Positions 9,601-18,801 are shown, counted from the first letter of the stretch. The stretch is 64,000 bases of DNA from CAJQHT01 sp038123275 (GCA_038123275.1 JAYORG010000006.1:1-64000); one strand, 5' to 3'. Program-made: numbers and translations. Notes: generated by a model not told the origin, from the letters alone.

Positions 9601-9705
9601 TTAACATATTAAATCTTTAAAAATTCAAACATAGATACCGCCTGTCTTTAGAAAATTAAAAGGCTCATCTATTTCAAATATTAATTTATCAAAATCAATC
9701 AAATA

Positions 9706-11163
9706 ATGGTAACATCCAACCCTCTAACACTAAATAAGGCTAACAAACCAGCTATACAATCTAAAGTTTCAGAAAAAAAAGAAACTCCAGTAAATCAAGA
9801 TAAAGAATCTGGCTTATTAAATGAAAAACCAACAATTAACACAACAGCACAAAAGAAAGATGCTAGACCAGAAATTACAAGAAATTCAAACCAAGAAATT
9901 TTAGAATTAAAATCATTAAAGCTAGAATCTCCAGAAAAATTAATTGAAATGGCCACAGAATATGGCATGCAAGATGGTGGAGAATTAGGAAAGCAAGACA
10001 TAATTTATCATATTTTAAAAAGCTTTTCTGAACAAAAAAGAGACAACATAATTATTGGCGAAGGTGTTTTAGAAGTTTTACAAGATGGTTTTGGCTTTTT
10101 AAGAGCTCCAGAGGCCAATTATCGCCCTGGTTCTGACGATATTTATGTATCTCCAAGTCAAATTAAAAGATTTGGTCTTAGAACTGGAGACACTGTTAAA
10201 GGCCAAATTAGAGCTCCAAAAAAAGGTGAAAGATATTTTGCATTACTTAGAGTTAACGACGTTAATTTTAGCCCATTATCAAGCATTAAAAATAGAGTTC
10301 TATTTGACGATTTAACACCTTTATTCCCAGATCAAAAATTACAATTAGAAGTTGACAACCCAGGTAATGGTGACATATCTACCAGAGTAATAGACATGAT
10401 AAGCCCTCTTGGAAAAGGCCAAAGAGCTTTAATTGTAGCCCAACCAAAAACTGGTAAAACTTGCCTTATGCAAACTATTGCTCATGCAATCACCACTAAT
10501 CACCCAGAAGTTATCTTGTTAGTTTTACTAATTGACGAAAGACCAGAAGAAGTAACTGACATGTCAAGATCTGTAAAAGGTGAAGTTGTTAGTTCAACCT
10601 TTGATGAACCAGCAAATAGACATGTACAATTAGCAGAAATGATCATTGCTAAAGCAAAAAGGCTAGTTGAAGCTAAAAAAGACGTAGTAATTCTTTTAGA
10701 CTCTATCACCAGGCTTGCTAGAGCCTATAATACAGTTATCCCTTCTTCGGGAAAAGTATTAACTGGTGGCGTTGACTCTAATGCTTTACAAAAACCAAAA
10801 AGATTTTTCGGTGCCGCTAGAAACATTGAAGAAGGCGGCTCTTTAAGCATTATTGCTACTGCTTTAGTTGATACTGGTTCAAAAATGGATGATGTAATTT
10901 TTGAAGAATTTAAAGGAACCGGTAACTCAGAAATTGTACTGGATAGAAAATTATCTGAAAAAAGAATTTTCCCAGCAATAGACATTACAAGATCCGGAAC
11001 CAGAAAAGAAGAATTGCTAATGGACAGAGCTACCCTAGCCAAAACTTGGATGCTAAGAAGAATAGTCAACCCAATGAACGCCGTAGAAGCTATGGAGTTC
11101 CTATGTAAAAAAATGGGCAGCACCAAAACTAATGATGAATTCTTTAAATCTATGAATTCTTAA
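9706..11163 (+). CDS. rho: Transcription termination factor Rho
   Basis: Hexameric RNA-dependent ATPase that terminates transcription. The first about 65 residues are a low-complexity Lys/Asn/Thr/Gln-rich extension; the Rho N-terminal helical domain (ELKSLKLESPEKLIEMA) and the RNA-binding cold-shock-like domain (GVLEVLQDGFGFLRAPEANY, DDIYVSPSQIKRFGLRTGD) follow. The ATPase core shows Walker A QPKTGKT, Walker B VVILLDSITRLARAYN and the Q/R loops. At 485 residues it exceeds the usual about 420 only through the N-terminal extension. There is no close operon partner. Confidence 0.97.
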   Translation: MVTSNPLTLNKANKPAIQSKVSEKKETPVNQDKESGLLNEKPTINTTAQKKDARPEITRNSNQEILELKSLKLESPEKLIEMATEYGMQDGGELGKQDIIYHILKSFSEQKRDNIIIGEGVLEVLQDGFGFLRAPEANYRPGSDDIYVSPSQIKRFGLRTGDTVKGQIRAPKKGERYFALLRVNDVNFSPLSSIKNRVLFDDLTPLFPDQKLQLEVDNPGNGDISTRVIDMISPLGKGQRALIVAQPKTGKTCLMQTIAHAITTNHPEVILLVLLIDERPEEVTDMSRSVKGEVVSSTFDEPANRHVQLAEMIIAKAKRLVEAKKDVVILLDSITRLARAYNTVIPSSGKVLTGGVDSNALQKPKRFFGAARNIEEGGSLSIIATALVDTGSKMDDVIFEEFKGTGNSEIVLDRKLSEKRIFPAIDITRSGTRKEELLMDRATLAKTWMLRRIVNPMNAVEAMEFLCKKMGSTKTNDEFFKSMNS

Positions 11164-11208
11164 TTTTCTTGTAAAACTTATTCAGTCAAGATAAACCCTT
11201 GGTGGCAT

Positions 11209-11237
11209 TTGACATTTATATTGAAAAGTGATATAAT
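11209..11237 (+). promoter_or_regulatory. Perfect consensus sigma-70 promoter
   Basis: TTGACA (11209-11214), a 17-base spacer, then TATAAT (11232-11237): full match to both hexamers at the best spacing. Transcription would start near 11244, about 30 bases before the ATG at 11275. No clear ribosome-binding site is visible between them. Confidence 0.85.
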
Positions 11238-11274
11238 AGAACACTTGGATATAAATGTATAACTATAACATAAT

Positions 11275-13617
11275 ATGCCGCCTAGCAAGATAGATAAAGA
11301 GTTAGTTGCCAGAAAGATGATGGAGCTGTCCTGGGCACAGGCTAGAACTACCCTCTATAACACAAAAGCAACATCAAACGTTATTGCAACTCAAAAAAAG
11401 ATACGTTTCATTGGTCGTACTAATAACGGTGAGTCTTTCGTTGCGCAAGAATTAGATAAAACTCAAGTTACATATGGAAATGCAGGTAATGCAGGTTACG
11501 GATTTATGGATATTGATGCCTTATCTGACGCAGTTGCTTTTGATAAAAGAAACAGAAAAAAAGGGAAAGTAGTAAGATTAACAGCAACTGATGAAACATG
11601 AAAAGATTATTGTGTTCACCCATTTAATAAAACTAATCCAAAGTGGAAAGCTACTGCAGATGATTTTGTTGTACTAAATTCTGTTAACACGTCCAAAAAA
11701 AAGAAGAGTTTTAATCAACGCCATAATCTTTATAGCCATGACGATACTAATCATCACTTATCTCCTGCAAATCTTGCTCTACAATTAAATAAAATATCTG
11801 AGTTATACAATCCAGAAAATAACCAAGCAGGTAACGATTTACCAAAGAGAATTATCATTCCCTTTTCTAATGCAAATCATCAAATGTGCATAGTACTTAA
11901 TAAAGGAGCAGATGGACAATATCATTCAATATTTTATAGCGACCTTGCACCTCAAGATTACGCAACTAATTACCATAGCTTCTCTCAACATATTAATAAT
12001 TTTCTTGCTCAGAACGGATTTGATAAACTTCCTAAAAATGAAGCGCAATTTCGTAATACTCATAGTATGTGGGCAGATGGATTTTGTGCAGATTCTTTTG
12101 AAACTTTTATGGATAAGATTGCCACTAATCCAGACATTAGCCTAGATTTTAAAAATAATAAAGACTTACAAGACTTAATTAATGCAGATAATGATCTAAA
12201 TACAAAAAATGGAAATGGAGGAAATCAGGCACAAAAGAATGCCAACTTAAGACATCGATCAATTGCAAAACTTGCAAAATATGAATTTGATATGTGGCAA
12301 TGGCAAAAAGATAATGGTTATAATCCAGTGCACTTCATGGAAAATAGATTTACCATAACAAAACCAGGGAAAGATACTGTAAAAGATCTTACAGGTATGA
12401 AAAGACATGTTTTACTAACAGAACTTAATGCAGACACTAATAAACGTACATTATATAAATTCTTTAAAAAACTTAGTGTTTATTATACTAAGCAAATAGA
12501 AGGGGAAGCAAGCAAAAATACGATGAAAGCCATTCTTGACAAAATAACAGAAATGTCCCTGAGTGATATTTTGTATACACAAGGAATGAAACAAAATTTT
12601 GCCAAATTTTTCCTTCAAAACATAGATTGTGCCTCGCAAATTGAAGCAATTACAACATTTCTAGGGGCAAACAAACATCATAAAACTAGTCAACATTACA
12701 AAAAATTTGTAGAAATATGGACCCAATTAATAGACACCCCATATAAAGAAACAAAAGGCTCAGATGGAATAGATAAAGATGAAAAAACCAAAAAGAAACC
12801 TAAACTTATAGATCTATCCAGCGAAAGTGAGGGGACTTCCTTATCTAGTGATAGTGATTCACCGGATGAAACGCCAGAAAAAACAAAGAAAAAGGAAACA
12901 GATGATGACTTAGAAGAAGAACATAAATTTGGTAAAAGCAATTGGAAAAAGAAATATAATGCAAATGATAAATTAGAAATATGTGCTGTAAATTTATCTT
13001 TAATGGGTATAAAAAATACCCAAATCATAGAAATGATGCAAGGACATTGCCCAACTCTTAGTGCACCACAAGTTAGAAATGCAAAAAAAGTTGCTAATCA
13101 AATAGGTAATGAAATTAATAATAAATTATTTAATTCTAGAGAAGATAATGAAGAAAATTTTAGATTTCCTCGTAATTATAAAGGAATTGGGGTTGTTTTT
13201 GACAATTGCCATAAAGGTGAAAATACATGGATTATGCCAGTAACATATGTTGACCCAAATGGAACTGCTGGTAAAAAGGGAATAAAGGCAGGATATAAAT
13301 TATCAATATCACCTGATGCTTTGGAAAATTTCTATGGTACCTCCTCAGAAGAGATAACTGAAAGCCATGTAGTGCACTTTGTAAGAACAGTCGGAATTGA
13401 TGCATCAAGTGTTGTTGCAATAGATAAAAATAACAAAGCTTTACCAATAAAAGTTGGCACTGCCACCTATTCAATAGAAAAAAACAACATCAAACCATTT
13501 AATTTTGATACAAGAATAGACTTAAACTTACCAGAACCAAGCCCTGCCCCAGAATCACATAAAAAACCATTTCGCGATCCTCATCGCTCTCACGAAGGTG
13601 CTTTAGTAGATTTATAA
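11275..13617 (+). pseudogene. Probable effector with peptidase-like core and PDZ-like domain, split by an in-frame TGA
   Basis: One frame runs from ATG 11275 to TAA 13617 (780 sense-length codons), with a single TGA at codon 109 (11599-11601) and no other stop. Between the TGA and ATG 11884 the frame stays open. Around codons 195-275 the pattern IIIPFSNANHQ...IFYSDL...WADGFCADSF resembles clan CE (Ulp1/deubiquitinase-like) cysteine peptidases: His202, Asp223, Cys271, with His-Asp and Asp-Cys distances close to Ulp1, but Met instead of Gln six residues before Cys. An acidic/serine-rich linker follows (about 513-550), and a PDZ-like segment near 635-735 (VTYVDPNGTAGKKGIKAGYK). A product restarting at Met204 would lack His202. 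Either the gene is newly inactivated, the TGA is read through, or the base is wrong. The family assignment is my inference. Confidence 0.55.
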
Positions 13618-13622
13618 CCACC

Positions 13623-14408
13623 CTAATCTTTTAAACTCATCTCAATTATCTTTACTGCATCAAAATTATTGTGACCTTCTTTTATCTGATAAAATTTCTT
13701 CTCATTACTATTAATATATTTAAATAGATTTTTTCCCATTTTAAAATCTACTATTTCATCATCAATACTATGAAAATAACTAATTTTAGCCTTTGTCTCT
13801 TTAGCTAAGGATATATTATTTAAAATTCCGCCGGTAAATCCACAAAAAATACTATAAATTTGTAAACAAATTGATTTTACTCTATCAAAAGTTCCAACGA
13901 TGATAACATTTCTTAGGTTAGGATATTTAGATGCACCATAAAGTGCTGCAGTTCCACCTAAAGAAGCACCAAAAATTATAATGTTTTCCTCTAATATTCC
14001 TTGTTTTTTTAAATATTGCATAGATAAATCGACTGTTTTATAGATTGCCTTTTCATTTGAAGTACCACTTGATAAATGATAACCAGGATAAGCTGGTGCT
14101 ACAATATTGTGATGAGGAGCAAGATCATTAATTATTCTACCAACACCACCAGCATTGCCATGAAAAAATAATATAACTAATGGATCTGATTTTTTGGTAA
14201 AGGATTCACTAATATAAAGCTTTTCCTTCTTACCATAAGGAATAAAAACTTCATCATATTCTAAATAGCTTTTAATTGGACCTTGAGAATATTGATTTTT
14301 AAAAATTAGACTATTAGCAACTAAAACTAATATTACAGAAACTGTTAACCAAAAAGAGAAAATAAATAAAACAACGTTAGTAATTCTCTTTTTTAGCTTG
14401 GGCTTCAT
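13623..14408 (-). CDS. Membrane-anchored alpha/beta hydrolase
   Basis: A 261-residue protein with one N-terminal membrane segment (about residues 12-34) and an alpha/beta-hydrolase fold of the BEM46/ABHD13-like type. Visible landmarks are the oxyanion-loop region FFHGNAGGVGR, the nucleophile elbow GASLGG (Ser), a likely acid in HSIDDEIVD and the catalytic His in KEGHNNF. The active site therefore appears complete. The substrate is unknown; such enzymes are serine hydrolases acting on lipids or peptides. It converges with the effector-like gene at 11275-13617 with a 5-base gap. Confidence 0.85.
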   Translation of the reverse strand: MKPKLKKRITNVVLFIFSFWLTVSVILVLVANSLIFKNQYSQGPIKSYLEYDEVFIPYGKKEKLYISESFTKKSDPLVILFFHGNAGGVGRIINDLAPHHNIVAPAYPGYHLSSGTSNEKAIYKTVDLSMQYLKKQGILEENIIIFGASLGGTAALYGASKYPNLRNVIIVGTFDRVKSICLQIYSIFCGFTGGILNNISLAKETKAKISYFHSIDDEIVDFKMGKNLFKYINSNEKKFYQIKEGHNNFDAVKIIEMSLKD

Positions 14409-14456
14409 AACTTTATTTTTGAAATATCGTAATATTTAACTATAGTTCCTATTGTG

Positions 14457-14527
14457 TGAGATACTTCACATAAGAAATTGTAAGGATTGCTTAGGGCAAT
14501 TAAAAATTTTCTAAGCTCAGCATGACA
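14457..14527. repeat. Intergenic modular repeat, family R2
   Basis: GAGATACTTCACATAAGAA, an inner segment around GGATTGCTTAGGGCAAT, then CTAAGCTCAGCATGACA. The same end blocks recur at 15361-15430 around a different hairpin. Confidence 0.75.
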
Positions 14528-14540
14528 TTATTAGTAACTA

Positions 14541-15117
14541 TTAATAACCACTATTATATCTGTTATAATCTTGATTATACCCATCATAAACTCCCCTGCT
14601 CTTACCATAATCACCATCGTAAATTTTATTACTGTAAGAATTATGATTACGATAATCTTGTCTTTGACCATTTTTATCCATTATTTCAAGATTTAAATCT
14701 GTATCGGTACTAACATTATTGCGACCAATATCTACTAAATATTCTCTCTTTTTAAAATCACGACAATGTGTTGAATAAAAACCTAATATTGGAAAAACAA
14801 GCATAATACCCATAGCATCTAGAACACATCTAGTATTATCTGCCCCTCTACCNNNNNNNNNNACCTCTTACTGACTGCCAAGTTTCCATATCAATGTTAG
14901 AAGTGCCATAGCCTTTTTTAACTATTGTAGCTCTATATTTTTCCTTCTCTGGATTTAATGTAACATGTGCTGGAGTCTCACCATAATATTGACCATCAAT
15001 ATAAATACTAGCCCCACTAGGACTACTTTTAATTGGAACCGAAACATGCTCTTCATTTAATAAAGCACAAGACGAAATTAATAATATTGATAGTGTAGTA
15101 AAAATATTCTTTATCAT
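14541..15117 (-). CDS. PEGA-domain lipoprotein, crossed by an assembly gap
   Basis: The N-terminal half (15117 down to 14863) has a lipoprotein signal (LLISSCALL, lipid-anchored Cys about residue 17) and a PEGA domain (VPIKSSPSGASIYIDGQYYG, ETPAHVTL), a surface-exposed carbohydrate- or wall-associated repeat. Ten Ns interrupt it at WQSVRG. Beyond the gap an open frame continues with GRGADNTRCVLDAMG then FPILGFYS and a Tyr/Asn/Asp-rich tail to a stop at 14541. The two halves lie in different frames if the gap is taken as exactly 10 bases, but gap length is probably arbitrary. The flanking RG and GRG suggest that a glycine-rich repeat was left unresolved. I read this as one gene of about 190 residues. 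Confidence 0.7.
14853..14862. other. Assembly gap (10 N)
   Basis: Ten undetermined bases inside the PEGA lipoprotein gene. True length is unknown and should restore the reading frame between the two halves. Confidence 1.
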
Positions 15118-15251
15118 AATATATTAAAAGTTAATTACTATTATACTTAACTCAAGCAAGTATCTATTGTAACATTTTTTATAAAGAAATTCAAGCTTTT
15201 TTTAAATACTGCTGAGAATGAAGGGGTTAATGAATGACAAGTACTACAACA

Positions 15252-15341
15252 TGTCATCCTGAATTTAGAATATCTTAGCCATCTTTGATGGCTTAGAGAT
15301 TCTTACATGAAGGATCTCACGTCAAGGATGGAGGGGTTAAT
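15252..15341. repeat. Intergenic modular repeat, family R1, reverse orientation
   Basis: Reading on the minus strand: CCCCTCCATCCTTGACGTGA, GAGATCCTTC, hairpin CTAAGCCATC-AAA-GATGGCTAAG, then ATTCAGGATGACA. The end blocks match 7535-7626; the hairpin core does not. It lies in the 445-base gene-free spacer 15118-15562, which I find filled by this and the next three structures, with no coding potential. Confidence 0.8.
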
Positions 15342-15360
15342 TCTAACTAATTTTTTGTAG

Positions 15361-15430
15361 GATGAGGTACTTCACATAAGAATAAGTAAGGGCTAAAGCC
15401 CTAACTTATTCTAAGTTCAGCATGACAAGT
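15361..15430. repeat. Intergenic modular repeat, family R2, second copy
   Basis: GAGGTACTTCACATAAG, then a hairpin AATAAGTaAGGGCT-AA-AGCCCTaACTTATT (15381-15410), then CTAAGTTCAGCATGACA. End blocks match 14457-14527. Confidence 0.8.
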
Positions 15431-15475
15431 GCCGTAATAATTAGTAGGGATGATAGGAGCTTCTAAGTTCAGCAT

Positions 15476-15507
15476 TGTAAAGGTCATCTATTTCGATGAC
15501 CTTTACA
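15476..15507. repeat. 13-bp perfect hairpin within a third R2-like copy
   Basis: TGTAAAGGTCATC, loop TATTTC, GATGACCTTTACA. It is preceded by CTAAGTTCAGCAT and followed by AGGATGACAAGTGC, which are R2/R1 end blocks, so the hairpin appears to be nested inside another repeat copy. Confidence 0.75.
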
Positions 15508-15535
15508 AGGATGACAAGTGCTACAATACATTAAC

Positions 15536-15556
15536 TGTTATCCTTTCAGGATAACA
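15536..15556 (-). terminator. Hairpin after lpxL
   Basis: TGTTATCCT-TTC-AGGATAACA, a perfect 9-bp stem 7 bases beyond the lpxL stop. No long T run follows on the minus strand, so it may stabilise the mRNA end rather than terminate on its own. Confidence 0.5.
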
Positions 15557-15562
15557 TTAAAA

Positions 15563-16450
15563 CTACCTTTTCCAACGATTATGAACCCAAAACCATTGGG
15601 CTGGATATTCTTTAATCCAAGATTCAAGTTTTTTATTGATCTTCTTGGTTAAAGAAAAGACTTGTTCTTCACTAATATTTTTTTCTTTTTTAAATTCTAT
15701 AGACTTATCAACCTGGATTTTAAACTTAAACTCTTTACCTATTCTAATAGAGCGTGCTGGAATTAAAGGAATATCATATTTTAAGGCTAACTTAGCAATA
15801 GAAGATGAAGTAAGAGCTTGATCATGAAAAAATGGCACATCAATACCATCACTAATTTTTTGATCTACTAATATTATAATATAATTGCCATCTTTAATTT
15901 CTTTAATAATTTGCTTATTGCCTTGTGTATTTTTGGCAATTAAACCAATATTTCTAATTTGCGAAGTAATTTTGTCTACCGCTTCATTATTTAAAGGACG
16001 ATAAACAGTTTTAACATTAATGCCATGATGTAAAAAGAATTTAGGACCAACCTCCCAATTACCAATGTGACCAGAAAAGATAATGCCACCATTATAATTT
16101 TTCTTAATATGTTTGATATTTTCTAAAGTTTTATCATCACTTGTTAAATAATTGGCAATTTTATCTTTATCAAACTTGCAGCTATATATAAATTCTCCTG
16201 CAATTCTGCCAAGATTATCCCACATATCATCTAATATTTGATCTATTTTTGACTCTCCTAACTTTGGTAATGCTTTAGATATATTATCTTTAGCTAAGTT
16301 ATGAACTGAAATTAATTTACCAACTTTTCGTGCCAAAAAACTACCAAAATTTGAAGCATTTTTTAAACCTAAAACACTAAAAATAAATAGACCAATCCTA
16401 ACTGCTATTAACTCAAAAAAATAACGAATCTTCTTAATTAATTGTTTCAT
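15563..16450 (-). CDS. lpxL: Lipid A biosynthesis acyltransferase (LpxL/HtrB family)
   Basis: Adds a secondary acyl chain to Kdo2-lipid IVA at the inner membrane. The protein starts with a membrane-associated segment (about residues 10-30); the family motif SGHIGNWEVGP (HX4E-like acyltransferase motif) and the downstream blocks VYRPLNNEAVDK and ILVDQKISDGIDVPFFH are visible, ending with WFWVHNRWK as is typical. At 295 residues it has the usual length. It is the last gene of the mutM-to-lpxL operon: its ATG shares one base with the lpxK stop (TAATG), implying translational coupling. Presence with lpxK and lpxI indicates that this organism makes acylated lipid A. Confidence 0.93.
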   Translation of the reverse strand: MKQLIKKIRYFFELIAVRIGLFIFSVLGLKNASNFGSFLARKVGKLISVHNLAKDNISKALPKLGESKIDQILDDMWDNLGRIAGEFIYSCKFDKDKIANYLTSDDKTLENIKHIKKNYNGGIIFSGHIGNWEVGPKFFLHHGINVKTVYRPLNNEAVDKITSQIRNIGLIAKNTQGNKQIIKEIKDGNYIIILVDQKISDGIDVPFFHDQALTSSSIAKLALKYDIPLIPARSIRIGKEFKFKIQVDKSIEFKKEKNISEEQVFSLTKKINKKLESWIKEYPAQWFWVHNRWKR

Positions 16451-17421
16451 TACTTTAATAATTTTTTTAATTTATTCTCAATATACATTCTATCTGCTTT
16501 TTTAAATTCGATTTCAATATCTAAATATTTAACCTGCTCTTGATATTTTTTATCCAGCCTAACAAAATCTTTTTTAGTTGTAATTAATGTTGCTCCCTTC
16601 TTATTGGCAAGATTAATTAACTTATTTAAATCTCTTTCTTTATACTGATAATGATCACCAAAACTAACTTCTTTTATAACATTATAACCATGCTTCTTTA
16701 AAATATCAAAAAACTTAGATGGACGACCAATGCCACAAAATGCTATTAATGGCTCGCTTACTGATATATCTTTGTTAATTACCTTGGCTTGAACCAAAAT
16801 AACCTTTGTACCTTTAAACTTTTTAGCATAATTAAACTTATCCTTACCAACAATAATAATTAAATTAACATTTTTAGAACCCACCTTTATATTTTGCCTT
16901 AAAGGCCCTGCTGGTATTATAAGGTTATTACCAAAACCATATTCACCATCAATTACTAAAATTGATAGATCTTTTATTAAAGATGGATTTTGCAAACCAT
17001 CATCCATAATAATTAATTGCTCATCTGGCATTTTAGCAATTTGCTTGGCTGCAAAAACCCTATTTTTTGATATAAAAGTATGAGATATCTCACTAAGCAA
17101 AATAGCTTCGTCGCCAACCTGACAATTCATATGTTTATCTTTATCCACTAGGATTAGACTTTCTATTTGTGCTTTGTAACCATGACCTAAATAAGCAAAT
17201 TGTATATCTATGCTTTTAAGAATTTTTCCTATTGCAATGGCAATTGGCGTTTTACCAGCACCACCAGATGTTAAATTACCAATGCAAATAATTGGCTTAT
17301 CAACCTTAATTGGTGTAATAATTAAATTACGCAAAATAGATGCTAATTTATATAAATAGCTAAAAGGCCACAATATTAATGATATGATAGTAATTTTATG
17401 CCAAAATTTAGGAGTTTTCAT
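16450..17421 (-). CDS. lpxK: Tetraacyldisaccharide 4'-kinase
   Basis: Phosphorylates the 4' position of lipid A disaccharide to give lipid IVA, at the cytosolic face of the inner membrane. An N-terminal hydrophobic segment (about residues 9-30) is followed by the P-loop in ICIGNLTSGGAGKTPIAIAI, then YLGHGYKA, GDEAILL, IMDDGLQNPSL and a C-terminal GDHYQYKERDL block. The 323-residue length is normal. It overlaps lpxL by one base and follows xseA after 39 bases in the same operon. Confidence 0.96.
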   Translation of the reverse strand: MKTPKFWHKITIISLILWPFSYLYKLASILRNLIITPIKVDKPIICIGNLTSGGAGKTPIAIAIGKILKSIDIQFAYLGHGYKAQIESLILVDKDKHMNCQVGDEAILLSEISHTFISKNRVFAAKQIAKMPDEQLIIMDDGLQNPSLIKDLSILVIDGEYGFGNNLIIPAGPLRQNIKVGSKNVNLIIIVGKDKFNYAKKFKGTKVILVQAKVINKDISVSEPLIAFCGIGRPSKFFDILKKHGYNVIKEVSFGDHYQYKERDLNKLINLANKKGATLITTKKDFVRLDKKYQEQVKYLDIEIEFKKADRMYIENKLKKLLK

Positions 17422-17460
17422 AACTTAAATTAATTTACTAGACCTAGGTTCTGTTGAGAT

Positions 17461-18801
17461 TTAATTTACTTTTAATTTAGTAATAGCACTAATATTACCA
17501 CCATCCATTTCAATATTAATTTCTTGGTTAATATCTATATTATCAATGTTGCCAATAACTTTATTGTGATCATTTCTAATGATAGCATACCCTCTTTTTA
17601 AAACCTTTTTATAATGATAACTATCAAGTAATTTACTTGCTAGTATTATTTTATTTTCCAAATTATTTATTTTATAATCAAAATTATTGGAAAGATCCTT
17701 TGATAAAAAGTTAATTTTATTTTCATAGTTACTTAAAACTTGATTGGGATCAATCATGGAACTTGCTAAAATTCTTATATTTTGCTCTTTATTATTTAGA
17801 TAATTATTAATTAAAAGCTTCATATTTTTGGATATATCATTAACTTTTTCTTCATTTTGTTCTAATAATTTCTGTGGATGAATCAAATTCCTAGAAGCAT
17901 GAAGCAACTCTTTTTCTTTATCATTTAGGATATTTTTAACATAGCTATTTAACCTATCTTCTAATCCAACTACTAATTTTTTTAGATCACTTAAAATTGG
18001 AGTAACAATTTCAGCGGCAGCTGTTGGGGTTGGAGCTCTAACATCACTAACATAGTCTATTAAGGTGGTATCTGTCTCATGCCCTATGGCAGAAATAATT
18101 GGAATTTTAGAATTAAAGACTTCCCTAACTAAGGCCTCATCACTAAATGGTAGCAAGTCCTCTAACGAGCCACCACCACGAGCTATTATTATTACATCTG
18201 GAACTTTATCCTTTAGAGCATTAAAATATTTTATTCCTAAGATTACTTCCAAGGCTGCATTTTGTCCTTGAACTGCTGATGGATAAATATTAATATTAGT
18301 TGGAAAACGATCTTGCACCCTATGAATAATATCTTCAATAACAGCCCCAGTTTTTGAGGTAATTACTCCAATATTATTAGGCCAAAATGGTAAGGTTTTT
18401 TTATGTTTATCATCAAATAGTCCTTCTGCTAGCAATTTTTTTCTTCTTTTCTCGACCATGTCCATTAAGGCACCAATTCCTGCAATTTCTACCTTTTGGA
18501 CAATTATTTGATAATTAGATCTCCCTTCATAAGTGGTAACTTTACCAAATACAACAACTTCTAAACCATCTTCAACCTTAAAACTTATCTGACTTGCAAT
18601 ATTTCTAAAACACACGGCTGATATTAAGGCCTTTTCATCTTTAAGAGAAAAATAACAATGCCCTGATGCTGCTTCTTTAAACCCACTTACTTCTCCTCTA
18701 ATTTTGATATAACCAAAACCATCTTCTATTACCCTTTTAATGGCTCTAGAAACTTCTCCAACAGTAAATTCTGGTACATTATGTTGCTGATTTTCTATCA
18801 T
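17461..18801 (-). CDS. xseA: Exodeoxyribonuclease VII large subunit
   Basis: Large subunit of the single-strand-specific exonuclease VII. The N-terminal OB-fold (FTVGEVSRAIKRVIEDGFGY, IRGEVSGFK, GHCYFSLKDEKA) is followed by the catalytic core with IGVITSKTGAVIEDI, IIARGGGSLEDLLPFSDE and AIGHETDTTLIDYVSDVRAP, then a long coiled-coil region (about residues 285-400) and a conserved C-terminal YHYKKVLKRGYAIIRN. At 446 residues it is full length. It overlaps the end of folK by 23 bases. xseB, the small subunit, is not seen in the window. Confidence 0.96.
   Translation of the reverse strand: MIENQQHNVPEFTVGEVSRAIKRVIEDGFGYIKIRGEVSGFKEAASGHCYFSLKDEKALISAVCFRNIASQISFKVEDGLEVVVFGKVTTYEGRSNYQIIVQKVEIAGIGALMDMVEKRRKKLLAEGLFDDKHKKTLPFWPNNIGVITSKTGAVIEDIIHRVQDRFPTNINIYPSAVQGQNAALEVILGIKYFNALKDKVPDVIIIARGGGSLEDLLPFSDEALVREVFNSKIPIISAIGHETDTTLIDYVSDVRAPTPTAAAEIVTPILSDLKKLVVGLEDRLNSYVKNILNDKEKELLHASRNLIHPQKLLEQNEEKVNDISKNMKLLINNYLNNKEQNIRILASSMIDPNQVLSNYENKINFLSKDLSNNFDYKINNLENKIILASKLLDSYHYKKVLKRGYAIIRNDHNKVIGNIDNIDINQEINIEMDGGNISAITKLKVN

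Noticed and set aside
11275..13617. Whole-genome use of genetic code 4 (TGA read as Trp)
   Set aside because: All conserved genes are complete with the standard code and use TGG for Trp; in such an AT-rich genome a fully reassigned TGA would be frequent inside genes. Kept only as a partial or vacant-codon hypothesis.
14522..14713. Open + strand frame of 63 codons, rich in Tyr, His and Asn
   Set aside because: It is the reverse-strand shadow of the Tyr/Asn/Asp-rich tail of the PEGA lipoprotein.
15118..15562. Possible CRISPR array in the repeat-rich spacer
   Set aside because: The repeats are few, unequal, in both orientations and carry hairpins with no regular spacers; no cas genes are in the window.
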